Of a DNA stretch of 64,000 nucleotides, positions 10,211-17,452 are shown piece after piece (within the stretch, counting starts at the first letter, position 1; every line of letters begins with the position of its first letter). Source of the stretch: Bdellovibrionales bacterium (GTDB lineage: Bacteria > Bdellovibrionota > Bdellovibrionia > Bdellovibrionales > Bdellovibrionaceae); the NCBI GenBank assembly GCA_018266295.1, contig JAFEAQ010000010.1:124001-188000 (forward strand), written 5' to 3'. Made by a program: the position numbers and the translations under genes. The notes under the pieces are model-generated. The model searched no databases, was not told the origin of the DNA, and saw only the letters and a list, made by a program, of their open reading frames with translations.

Positions 10211-10570
10211 TTATTTCGGCTCAACCAGGACGGTAAATCCGCCGACCGCGAAACGTTTTATATCAAAAGGCATCTCGACGCCTTCCATTTGCATACGAGG
10301 ATCGGCGTGAACTTTTTTATTCACCTGATTGCGATGAGCTTTTGATTTGTAAACGACGAAGGCAAAGATCACAGTTTCATCAGATTTAAGTTTGCACATC
10401 TTAGGGAAAGTAACACCCCACGGCGTTTTCAGATCATCACCGACGCTTTCATAGTAATCGAGGGCCCCATGATCCATCCAAACTTTGCACCCAATAGCCG
10501 CCATTTTCTTATAAATCTTTAAGTTTTTCTTTTTGATCGGAATCACAAATCCATCAATATACTTAGCCAT
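10211..10570 (-). CDS. DUF1428 family protein
   Basis: 119 residues matching the YbaA/DUF1428 family: a dimeric ferredoxin-like fold of unknown biochemical role, with the family features MAKYIDGFVIPI at the start and VFAFVVYKSKAHRN-type residues in the middle. The start at 10570 is chosen because AGGAGG lies immediately upstream; the longer frame to 10720 adds a non-conserved hydrophobic stretch with no ribosome site. It is cytoplasmic and monocistronic. Family clear, function unknown. Confidence 0.88.
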   Translation of the reverse strand: MAKYIDGFVIPIKKKNLKIYKKMAAIGCKVWMDHGALDYYESVGDDLKTPWGVTFPKMCKLKSDETVIFAFVVYKSKAHRNQVNKKVHADPRMQMEGVEMPFDIKRFAVGGFTVLVEPK

Positions 10571-10695
10571 GAAGTCCTCCTTATTGGACGAGAAAAAGCA
10601 TATCCTCCGAGCCAAACCCAAATCAAGCCCAATAACCACAGCCAATAAAAAATCAAACCACCCCAACAAAAAAACACCAATATTTAAACCCGCCC

Positions 10696-10807
10696 CCACA
10701 TACCTCGCCTGGCCGACCACGATGGTCGGACAGCCCCGTTCTCACGGATGGATGGCCCACGCAAAGTAAGCGACTGGGCGAGCACGCAAGTCTCATCGCA
10801 CATCACG
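10696..10807 (+). repeat. REP-like structured repeat cassette, copy 1
   Basis: 112 bp nearly identical to 21398-21509. It contains a perfect stem CCGACCA/TGGTCGG with CGA loop (10713-10729), extendable by CTG/CAG; a small CCGT/ACGG hairpin; and a GCCCA...TGGGC stem with inner CGC/GCG. A third, diverged copy lies at 29072-29160. Position upstream of a RAYT-type gene suggests the hairpin DNA that such transposases recognise; a small RNA is the alternative. Confidence 0.7.
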
Positions 10808-10877
10808 TAGAATCAAGATCCTTCACGTGATCTTAAAGAACGCATAAGCTGACATCATCTTTGATAAAACTAAAAAG

Positions 10878-10922
10878 AGATGAGAAAGAAAGAAAGAAGA
10901 GAGAGAGAGAGAGAGAGAGAGA
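10878..10922 (+). repeat. purine (GA/GAAA) simple repeat
   Basis: Runs of GAAA followed by about ten GA dinucleotides, upstream of the transposase promoter. The second element has a shorter purine tract at the same place (21571-21602), so the repeat number differs between copies. Confidence 0.7.
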
Positions 10923-10972
10923 GGTAGAAATCTTAAATCTTCTTATAAATCACTAACTTAAAGCTAATTCTA

Positions 10973-11001
10973 TTGACCAAACACAAGTGAAATATTATAT
11001 T
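10973..11001 (+). promoter_or_regulatory. promoter of RAYT copy 1 (leaderless arrangement)
   Basis: TTGACC (10973-10978), a 17-bp spacer and TATATT (10996-11001). The ATG follows nine bases after the -10 box, so transcription should start about at the start codon. The same arrangement is kept in copy 2. Confidence 0.6.
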
Positions 11002-11009
11002 GCCCGTGA

Positions 11010-11585
11010 ATGAAAAACTCTTCTTCTCTACTTTTTGATTATCATGACTCAGGTACTACAAAACGTAAGTACGGAAGAACTACGCATGGGGGAGTTGATT
11101 CAAAAGGTCGGCGTAAAGAATACCGTCCGCTTTCAGAAAAGAAATGGATTCACCTCACCCTTAAGTCAGAAAAAGCAAAAGGCCCATGGAGCTTCCTCAC
11201 CCCAAAGAACCAACAAATCATCCGCGAAATCCTTAAATCCAAATCAAAAAAATGGGGAGTACAGATCGCTGAAGTCGTCAACGTCGGGAATCACCTTCAC
11301 ATCAAGCTTAAATTCAAATACCGCGAAGGCTTTCAGAACTTCCTAAGATCCGTAACAGCCCTCATCGCAAGAAAAATCACCAACGCCCGCCGTGGACATG
11401 CTGCCGGTAAGTTCTGGCAAGGCCTCGCCTTCACCCGCGTGATCAAAACCCGCATCGAAGAACTCCAGCTCCGTGGCTACTTCAAAGCAAACCGCCTTCA
11501 AGCCGCCAAAGGCCAGAAGGCGCGCGAGGAGTACTTACAGAAATTCAACGACTGGATCACCTGCATGCGGCAAGGAACTGCGTGA
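11010..11585 (+). CDS. REP-associated tyrosine (RAYT / IS200-like Y1) transposase, copy 1
   Basis: 191 residues of the Y1_Tnp (HUH) group. A basic N-terminus (GRRKEYRPLS) precedes the fold; the metal-binding HUH motif is NHLHIKLK near residue 95, and a Tyr near residue 157 sits in RGYFKANRLQA, at the place of the YIHLNPVRA-type motif of RAYT proteins. RAYTs nick single-stranded REP hairpins and are thought to spread or maintain them. The gene is about 96% identical by eye to the copy at 21688-22263, including its promoter and REP-like cassette, while the 3' flanks differ directly after the stop. No ribosome site is present and the predicted transcript begins at the ATG. Confidence 0.82.
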   Translation: MKNSSSLLFDYHDSGTTKRKYGRTTHGGVDSKGRRKEYRPLSEKKWIHLTLKSEKAKGPWSFLTPKNQQIIREILKSKSKKWGVQIAEVVNVGNHLHIKLKFKYREGFQNFLRSVTALIARKITNARRGHAAGKFWQGLAFTRVIKTRIEELQLRGYFKANRLQAAKGQKAREEYLQKFNDWITCMRQGTA

Positions 11586-11615
11586 GTGCATGCGGAGACC
11601 CGTGTCGCCCCCTGA

Positions 11616-12503
11616 TTATTCGGTTTCGTCCCAGCACTTAATGTGCGTTAAAGCGAACAGTCCCGGAGGAGTATCAAAATACTTTTCGCCCACTGCCCGC
11701 ACGAAGGTGCGTGTGTATCCATCTTCGTGACCGGCATCGAGAGTCGTATCGATATTCACCCAGCGGCCATCGACCAAAGCTTCATTCCACGCATGAAAAG
11801 ACCCCTTCGCCTGACAGATTTCCGCCGGCGTCATATTATCTTCGCGCTGCCCGATGAGCTTTCCGACCACGACCCGCGTTTTGATCCCCAGAGCCCGGTG
11901 CAAGGCTGCCGTGAGGTTCGCATAACCAAGACAGACCGCTACCTTCGAGCGAAGCACAGAGAGCGCATCCCCTGGTTGCTGATCAAAAGTTCGGTCGTTC
12001 GCATGCGGTTGATCGTAAGCAATATTGGCCGTCACCCAGGTATGGATCGCCCGGGACTTTTCCAAGTCCGTTTTTGCCACCGAAGTCATTTCAGCCGCCG
12101 CCTTTTGAATCTCTGGATGACTTGCTTGAATCTCCAATGAGTCCGCCAAGTACAAACGATCCGTGCGATCACTATTCACAACCTCATAGCTCGCTAAAAA
12201 CTTATAAGCACTCTGGATGTAACTTGCCCCATCGGTGGTAAATACGTGAATAGTATAATCGCCAGGCCCGCGAACGAGCACTATCCGAGGCAGAGCAGCT
12301 CCGCCGGCCGCAAAGGAGGGCCAAAAAAGAGTTTGAGAAGACGTCTCGCCGTTTTTTTGAATCTCCACCAACAACCAGCGAGTCCCGGCAGGAACAATGC
12401 CGGGCATCTGAAAGCTGCTGTTAGAAGTTAAAATTTTCGGCGAAACGTTTTGAGCGATGGCGCTCGACGCCACCATTAAAATAGTAAAAATCAATGCCTT
12501 CAT
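11616..12503 (-). CDS. secreted transglutaminase-like cysteine protease family protein
   Basis: 295 residues with a signal peptide (MKALIFTILMVASSAIA). The N-terminal 120 residues look like a beta domain. The C-terminal transglutaminase core has the Cys-His-Asp triad: VCLGYANL, FHAWNEA and NIDTTLD. In this family the Cys acts as nucleophile in amide hydrolysis or transfer; bacterial secreted members often act on peptides or cell-wall material. AAGGAAGA before the ATG supports the start. It converges on RAYT copy 1 with a 30-bp gap and no obvious terminator. Triad intact; substrate unknown. Confidence 0.85.
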   Translation of the reverse strand: MKALIFTILMVASSAIAQNVSPKILTSNSSFQMPGIVPAGTRWLLVEIQKNGETSSQTLFWPSFAAGGAALPRIVLVRGPGDYTIHVFTTDGASYIQSAYKFLASYEVVNSDRTDRLYLADSLEIQASHPEIQKAAAEMTSVAKTDLEKSRAIHTWVTANIAYDQPHANDRTFDQQPGDALSVLRSKVAVCLGYANLTAALHRALGIKTRVVVGKLIGQREDNMTPAEICQAKGSFHAWNEALVDGRWVNIDTTLDAGHEDGYTRTFVRAVGEKYFDTPPGLFALTHIKCWDETE

Positions 12504-12843
12504 GAATCTTCCTTGAATTGAATGTGGCGGCGGTTTTTATCGGAATGAGAAATAAAGTCAACAGGTCGAATGCAAAGACTTGCGAGTGGAAGAAAACTTC
12601 CAATCCTTGGAGGAATTTACAACAAAAACGCCTCCATAATACGCTCCCGCAAAAGTGAATTCCATTTTGGGTTCGTCAAAAGGCCCTAAGGGATGTTTAG
12701 ACAATTGACGATCCACAAACGTCCAAGAACCAAATAAACGTCTGAGTAGGTGGCACCATTTTTGTAATAGCTATAAATCAGTACCTTTCATGACCGCGCA
12801 CGTCGTCTCAAAAAATAACTAAAAAATTTAGGAGAGATTTTTT
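12504..12843. other. divergent intergenic region
   Basis: It separates the transglutaminase gene (minus) from the secreted unknown gene (plus). A short hairpin, TGGAAG-aaaa-CTTCCA, lies near 12590-12605, and TATAAA at 12772-12777 could be a -10 box for the rightward gene, though I see no matching -35. Nothing else recognisable. Confidence 0.4.
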
Positions 12844-13725
12844 ATGAAAAAGATTTTTTTCGTACTTACTTTGACGACGGCCCTGATGGCCCACGCCGCT
12901 CCAGGAGATAATACAGCCTGGGACTCTAAAGGCATGGTCACCTCAGAACAGTGGCGGGACTTCGCAAAACAGGGAATGACTGCGCTTCCCTCAGAGCATG
13001 CGTTTGGATTTACTGTCACCGGAAAAGTCGCTCCAGCGACCTTTGATAACGTGAATAACTATTTCCAAAGCCTCACCCCGTCGCAGCAGCAATACATTCA
13101 AAACGCCATGAAAGACGTCAAAGGCTATCCCTCCAAGCGCCTTGAACGCCAAGCGGAATTAATAGTTAATGAGTATCTCAAAAATCAAGGCGTCAAAGGT
13201 GCAGTGAGCGCCGACGGAGAAAACTACTACAAAAGACAAGGTAAGTTTGAATTCGACGGCCTGCAAACTCGCACTGACGCCGGCGGCAGAACTGAAACTT
13301 GGTTTAAGATGAGATCGACTGGTGAACCACCGGTAAAATATTTTACTCCGGAGTATCCAGAAGACTGGCAAAAAGTTGAAGAGTGGAAAAAATCAGGCCG
13401 ACCTTATAAAATTGTTGGCGAAGAAACTCAAAATGCTGAGTTCAATAAGTATAAACTGACTGAGGTCTCTCCGGAAAAGATCTCCTTTAGACAGCCTGGC
13501 CAATACACGGGCACTATGACTCTGGATCTTTCAACCGAAGGTCATATCACAGTTTATAAAAATCTCAAGCAAGCCAACGGTTCCTATGAAGACAAGCTGG
13601 ATATTAAAACTAAGATCTCTCCATCAGCTCGCGTAGCCCGCGCCCTCAGAGGCAGTGAAATCGACGCAAAACGCGCCGATAGAATCGATGTCAAAGAAGC
13701 CGTTTCACGCGCAGGCAGAAAATAG
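12844..13725 (+). CDS. secreted protein of unknown function
   Basis: 293 residues. AGGAGA lies eight bases before the ATG, and the protein begins with a clear signal peptide (MKKIFFVLTLTTALMAHAA). The mature part is polar and lysine-rich, without cysteines, and holds beta-rich stretches around residues 120-250. I recognise no family. The next gene, also encoding an exported protein, starts 12 bases after the stop, so the pair is almost certainly one operon. Confidence 0.78.
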   Translation: MKKIFFVLTLTTALMAHAAPGDNTAWDSKGMVTSEQWRDFAKQGMTALPSEHAFGFTVTGKVAPATFDNVNNYFQSLTPSQQQYIQNAMKDVKGYPSKRLERQAELIVNEYLKNQGVKGAVSADGENYYKRQGKFEFDGLQTRTDAGGRTETWFKMRSTGEPPVKYFTPEYPEDWQKVEEWKKSGRPYKIVGEETQNAEFNKYKLTEVSPEKISFRQPGQYTGTMTLDLSTEGHITVYKNLKQANGSYEDKLDIKTKISPSARVARALRGSEIDAKRADRIDVKEAVSRAGRK

Positions 13726-13737
13726 ACGAGATCCCCC

Positions 13738-15312
13738 ATGGTGGCTATCAAGGCGTACTCAAAAATACTTTTAGCTTTCGGGTTCGCCTTGAACCTCTCT
13801 GCCACGGCCTTGGCTGAGGCAAGCACCCCCACTGCATCTGCCACAAGTTTAACTAAAGTTTCCCGTTCCTATGGCAAACACTTTAAAAATGCCTCGCAAC
13901 GGGGTCTCAACAGGGCCTCGACCAAGAAGGCCTCCCAAGAGATCACCGCCGGAAACTCAAACGTCATCATGCAAACAGGCCAAACTTTGATGATGATGAT
14001 GATTCTTTCAGGCGTGGATCTTGTTCGCCAGTCTGTCACTCAATCTAAATTAAAAAATCAGCCCATCGACCAAAAAACGTTGCTGGAGAAAAGTGCTGAA
14101 GCGGCCGAATACATTCTCAATGACGGTCATATCTGGGCAAGTCTTGCCAGCGCTGGCGCCGTCGGTAAGGCGGCAAAAAAACCACTTCAAATATTCGATC
14201 AAATGGTCGATAGCAGCACTTCTCGTCCTATTTTAAAAGATCTTCTCAAGTCAGGCATTGCCACCTTTATCACCTTTATGGGCTGGGAAATGGGCAATCA
14301 GCTCTACACCGAGGCCACAGAAATGCTCGAGTGTGATTGCGAATACGAGCGTGCCCAAAACCTGATGCCACTGTTAATAAACTCACTTCGTAATGGCCTC
14401 ATCCCTCCAGACGAGCAAAGTCAAAAGGACTGGGAGCTTCTGCAAAAGATTTTTGGCAATATGATGAAGATTTTGATTCACGACGATGATTTAAGAAACC
14501 TCTGGCTCTACAATACTTGGCGAACCCGCATCGCGACCGGCGAGTTCGTCACGATGGTTTCGTCTATGGCCACGGCGAGTGCCATTGGCACAACTTTGTT
14601 TCCAGGCGCAGGCACTCTCGGTGGCTTGATGTTTGGCGTGGTTGGCGGAACCGTGGCTCTTTATATTCCTGAAGAGAAAAAAGACGAGATCACCGAATCT
14701 ATCCAGGATATACGCTCCAAGTTCTGGCTTGCCGGCGATGACCGAGGCCCGTTCTTTGATCACAAGAAAAACGTCCTTAGCTTATTAATGAATTGCATCC
14801 CTCAGCAAACGGACTGCCCGCCGCTGTTAAAATTCAATTTCCAATCAAAAGCGGTGGAAAACATGGCCTCAATATCGTTTGAAAAAATATTCCGCTACGA
14901 GTCTCGTCTGCAAAGCTATTCTACAATGAAAGACACCGCCGAGAAGAGTGGGAATACGGAATACACCAAAGCATACACAAATAAAATCAATCTCATTCAA
15001 AAGCAGTACCGTGAGACACTGCAAGACCTCAAGGCGATGTACGGCAAAGAACTTCAAGAAACCGATGCCTTGGCTCAACAGTACAACTTAAAGTCACTGA
15101 TGACAGACGCGAACTTGAAACGGTATCCGCAACTTAAACAGTATGCAGACTATCGCGCCAAGGTTGCAAAAATAAACTCATTCCTTAATGACTTCGCCAA
15201 CAGCGGCCTCCAAGACATGGGCCACGAATCTCGCGACTATATGAGCACTGCTTACAGTTTGTATTTTTCTGGTTTTAAGGAACAAGAACTTTTAAAAAGC
15301 CTCGAAGAATAA
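13738..15312 (+). CDS. exported protein of unknown function with a glycine-rich hydrophobic segment
   Basis: 524 residues. The N-terminus (LLAFGFALNLSATALAEA) reads as a signal peptide. A hydrophobic, small-residue-rich segment near residues 275-305 (GTTLFPGAGTLGGLMFGVVG) resembles a glycine-zipper membrane hairpin, and another hydrophobic patch lies near 80-95 (MMMMILSGVDL). The C-terminal third is predicted helical and charged, likely coiled coil. It follows the previous secreted protein gene after 12 bases. A membrane-inserting exported protein is inferred; no family recognised. Confidence 0.75.
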   Translation: MVAIKAYSKILLAFGFALNLSATALAEASTPTASATSLTKVSRSYGKHFKNASQRGLNRASTKKASQEITAGNSNVIMQTGQTLMMMMILSGVDLVRQSVTQSKLKNQPIDQKTLLEKSAEAAEYILNDGHIWASLASAGAVGKAAKKPLQIFDQMVDSSTSRPILKDLLKSGIATFITFMGWEMGNQLYTEATEMLECDCEYERAQNLMPLLINSLRNGLIPPDEQSQKDWELLQKIFGNMMKILIHDDDLRNLWLYNTWRTRIATGEFVTMVSSMATASAIGTTLFPGAGTLGGLMFGVVGGTVALYIPEEKKDEITESIQDIRSKFWLAGDDRGPFFDHKKNVLSLLMNCIPQQTDCPPLLKFNFQSKAVENMASISFEKIFRYESRLQSYSTMKDTAEKSGNTEYTKAYTNKINLIQKQYRETLQDLKAMYGKELQETDALAQQYNLKSLMTDANLKRYPQLKQYADYRAKVAKINSFLNDFANSGLQDMGHESRDYMSTAYSLYFSGFKEQELLKSLEE

Positions 15313-15315
15313 AGC

Positions 15316-15789
15316 CTATGGATTCTTACGATGAGCAAGACGCTCTTCACGACGGCGCTTGCCTTCGTCATAACGTCGCTTCTCGTCTGGAGTTTCACAG
15401 ACTAAGCCGGGCACTTCCGTGGGCTTACCGTTAGAACCTAAAGCGACGAATGTGGTGTATGCAGAGGCGGTATGGAAGACTTCGCCCGTCTTTGGATTCT
15501 CAGCATCGACACGAACTCCGACTTCCATCGAAGTACGAGAAGTGAAATTCACTGATGCTTTCAGGTTTACGACCCAGCCTTTGTAAACTGGCGCAATAAA
15601 ACTCAAAGAATCAATACTTGCAGTGACGACTTCTTTATTGGAGTGACGTTGGGCTGCGATCGCAGCGGCGATGTCGATCCACGACATGATGGTTCCACCG
15701 AAGATAGATCCCAAGGCGTTGATATGGGTCGGTAAAACTAATTGGGTCATTATCACCTGGGATGCTGAAACTGGTTTAGCGCTCCCCAT
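15316..15789 (-). CDS. acyl-CoA thioesterase (hotdog fold, YciA/BACH type)
   Basis: 157 residues. The hotdog fold features are a helix preceded by NALGSIFGGTIMSWID, where the Asp of the central helix is the usual catalytic residue, then beta strands (SIDSLSFIAPVYKGW). Known relatives hydrolyse acyl-CoA of various chain lengths. A charged C-terminal tail (KRRREERLAHRK) follows. The start at 15789 (ATG, GAGGG eight bases upstream) is preferred over a TTG 15 bases earlier. It converges on the preceding exported-protein gene with a 3-bp gap. Confidence 0.88.
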   Translation of the reverse strand: MGSAKPVSASQVIMTQLVLPTHINALGSIFGGTIMSWIDIAAAIAAQRHSNKEVVTASIDSLSFIAPVYKGWVVNLKASVNFTSRTSMEVGVRVDAENPKTGEVFHTASAYTTFVALGSNGKPTEVPGLVCETPDEKRRYDEGKRRREERLAHRKNP

Positions 15790-15830
15790 GATAATGACCC
15801 TCAACTTTCGAAAAAGTATTTTAAACTAAA

Positions 15831-16226
15831 TTACATGCCTGCGCCGATATCGCCGTTACCATTGCGGCCGATACCATTTTGAGCGCCCGGAAGAGTCGTA
15901 GCACCCGCTACTGTCGTGTGACCAGCAGGGATTGTTTGAGTGGCTTGATTGTTGTAAGCCGCTGCTGCAACTCCTTGATTGATATTCGTCTCTGTACGAA
16001 CTTCGTTCTCGACGAAACCAAGGTGAGGCAAGCACCAAACGATCAATTGGGCACGTGACTTCACGTTCATTTTTTTGTAGATATTTGTCAGGTGAAATTT
16101 CACAGTTTTTTCTGTGACAAAAAGCTGGTTCGCAACTTCCTTGTTGGACAAGCCTTTGCTTACTAATTCAGCAACTTCAGCCTCACGATTAGAAAGACCT
16201 TTTTGAATCAGGACATCTCTGAGCAT
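15831..16226 (-). CDS. small LuxR/GerE-type transcription regulator with HTH at the N-terminus
   Basis: 131 residues. A GerE-type helix-turn-helix occupies residues 8-68 (LSNREAEVAELVSKG, then TEKTVKFHLTNIYKKM). No receiver or ligand-binding domain precedes it, and a 60-residue low-complexity Asn/Gly/Ala/Thr tail follows. A good ribosome site (AAGGGAG) precedes the ATG. It is divergent from the chemotaxis operon, 236 bp apart, so it may act there; that is only positional inference. Confidence 0.85.
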   Translation of the reverse strand: MLRDVLIQKGLSNREAEVAELVSKGLSNKEVANQLFVTEKTVKFHLTNIYKKMNVKSRAQLIVWCLPHLGFVENEVRTETNINQGVAAAAYNNQATQTIPAGHTTVAGATTLPGAQNGIGRNGNGDIGAGM

Positions 16227-16392
16227 CCTTGCTCCCTTCCCGTTATTGTTTATCTTTTTTTGTTTTTTGTTTAGCCCTAGGCCTTGCGACCTTTGTACCC
16301 TTCTTGAAATAAACCTCTATGTTCGTCCCAAAAAGAGTCACACCACCTAGATTCAAGTCTTACAACAAAATATCTTTTTAGCAAGACACTTG

Positions 16393-16422
16393 GACTCTAG
16401 TTTTAAAAAACTAGACCGAAAA
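16393..16422 (+). promoter_or_regulatory. sigma-28 (FliA)-like promoter of the cheY-cheX operon
   Basis: TCTAGTTT (16396-16403), an 11-bp spacer and ACCGAAAA (16415-16422) match the enterobacterial FliA consensus TAAAGTTT-N11-GCCGATAA at 12 of 16 positions with exact spacing. The site is embedded in an inverted repeat, CTAGTTTT-aa-AAAACTAG (16397-16414). It lies 40 bp before the cheY start, which suits a chemotaxis gene. Confidence 0.5.
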
Positions 16423-16462
16423 GTTAGGAAGAATTCTAAGAATTAACCGGCGAGGGCATATT

Positions 16463-16888
16463 ATGTTTCCTAACGACACCAAATTTCTAGTGGTCGATGA
16501 TTTCGCAACAATGCGTAAAATTATCAAAAAAGTCCTGAATGAGCTTGGCTACACGAACGTAGAAGAGGCTGATGACGGCAAAAACGCACTTCCGATGCTG
16601 CAAGCCGCAGCGACTTCGGGCCAGCCTTATGGCTTTGTGATCTCCGACTGGAATATGCCAGGTATGACTGGAATCGACCTTCTGAAAGCCTGTAAAGCCG
16701 ACGCAAACCTTAAAAATATGCCTTTCATGTTGGTCACCGCAGAATCCGAGCAAAAACACATTTTGGAAGCTGCTAAAGCCGGCGTCTCTGACTATGTTGT
16801 AAAACCATTTAATGCAGCGACTTTGAAAGCAAAAATGGAAAGAGTTTACCAGCGCCACTCTGCTGCCCCTGCAGCCAAAGCCTCTTAA
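16463..16888 (+). CDS. cheY: CheY-like chemotaxis response regulator
   Basis: 141 residues, a single receiver domain. The acidic pocket is present (VVDDF), as are the phospho-acceptor Asp62 in SDWNMPGMTG, the Thr in LVTAESE and the Lys in VVKPF. In the CheY family phosphorylation by CheA promotes binding to the flagellar switch. An Ala/Pro tail of about 12 residues follows the domain. It is the first gene of an operon with cheX and an HD-GYP-like gene, 34 bp before cheX, downstream of a sigma-28-like promoter. The genome is likely to have several CheY paralogues, so the partner is unknown. Confidence 0.88.
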   Translation: MFPNDTKFLVVDDFATMRKIIKKVLNELGYTNVEEADDGKNALPMLQAAATSGQPYGFVISDWNMPGMTGIDLLKACKADANLKNMPFMLVTAESEQKHILEAAKAGVSDYVVKPFNAATLKAKMERVYQRHSAAPAAKAS

Positions 16889-16922
16889 GATTTTTGAACT
16901 TTTAAAGTGAAGGATAAATACC

Positions 16923-17429
16923 ATGTCTGCCGCACCTAAAACTGTCCCAGAGGCGAATCCACTCTTTGATAAGAAGCTCCTTCAAGCTTTTGTCGACGGC
17001 GTTTTAAAGACCCTCGCTACGATTGCCCAAACAGAAGCAAAAGTTGGAAAACCTTATATTGAGCCGGAAATGACTGAAAAAGGCGAAATCGCCGGAATGG
17101 TCGGAATGGTGGCTCCTCCTTTGAAGGGCACCCTGCTCATTTCATTCAATAAAGAATCTATTTTCCAGATCATGGAGAACATGCTCGGCGAAAAGCACAC
17201 TGAAATTAATAAAGATGTTTCAGATGCTGTCGGCGAATTAACGAACATGATCTATGGGACCGCAAAGACCGCACTCAACCAAATGGGATATAATTTTGAG
17301 ATGGCAATCCCTTCGGTGATTCGCGGAGAGTTCGTTCTTTCTAAATCATCAAAAGGAGCAACTCTCGTTATTCCGTTCGAATTGAAGAACAACTCCGTCT
17401 TTCACGTAAAGATTACTGTGCAAATGTAA
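16923..17429 (+). CDS. cheX: CheX-family phosphatase-like protein
   Basis: 168 residues of the CheX/CheC/FliY phosphatase fold. The signature helix is visible: DAVGELTNMIYGTAKTAL near residues 100-117, with the Glu and Asn that position water on CheY-P in characterised members. It likely dephosphorylates the CheY-like protein encoded 34 bp upstream. The motif is complete in this single copy; CheX works as a dimer. The degenerate HD-GYP gene follows after 23 bp. Confidence 0.88.
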   Translation: MSAAPKTVPEANPLFDKKLLQAFVDGVLKTLATIAQTEAKVGKPYIEPEMTEKGEIAGMVGMVAPPLKGTLLISFNKESIFQIMENMLGEKHTEINKDVSDAVGELTNMIYGTAKTALNQMGYNFEMAIPSVIRGEFVLSKSSKGATLVIPFELKNNSVFHVKITVQM

Positions 17430-17452
17430 TCCCCCCATGTAACAATACCTGA

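Larger units (their letters stand above)
10571..11009. other. non-coding leader of RAYT element copy 1
   Basis: A gene-free stretch holding an AC-rich segment (10600-10690), a REP-like hairpin cassette (10696-10807), a GA simple repeat (10878-10922) and a promoter (10973-11001). The cassette and everything from the GA tract onward recur upstream of the second transposase copy. Confidence 0.7.

Noticed and set aside
10571-10720. N-terminal extension of the DUF1428 protein with a membrane segment
   Set aside because: The extension has no ribosome site, while a strong AGGAGG precedes the ATG at 10570 that gives the family's normal N-terminus.
10696-10807. REP-like cassette as a c-di-GMP (GEMM) riboswitch
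   Set aside because: It contains CACGCAAAG-like strings, but the two conserved GEMM helices and tetraloop/receptor are missing, and the cassette tracks with a transposase gene and a stem that covaries in the third copy.
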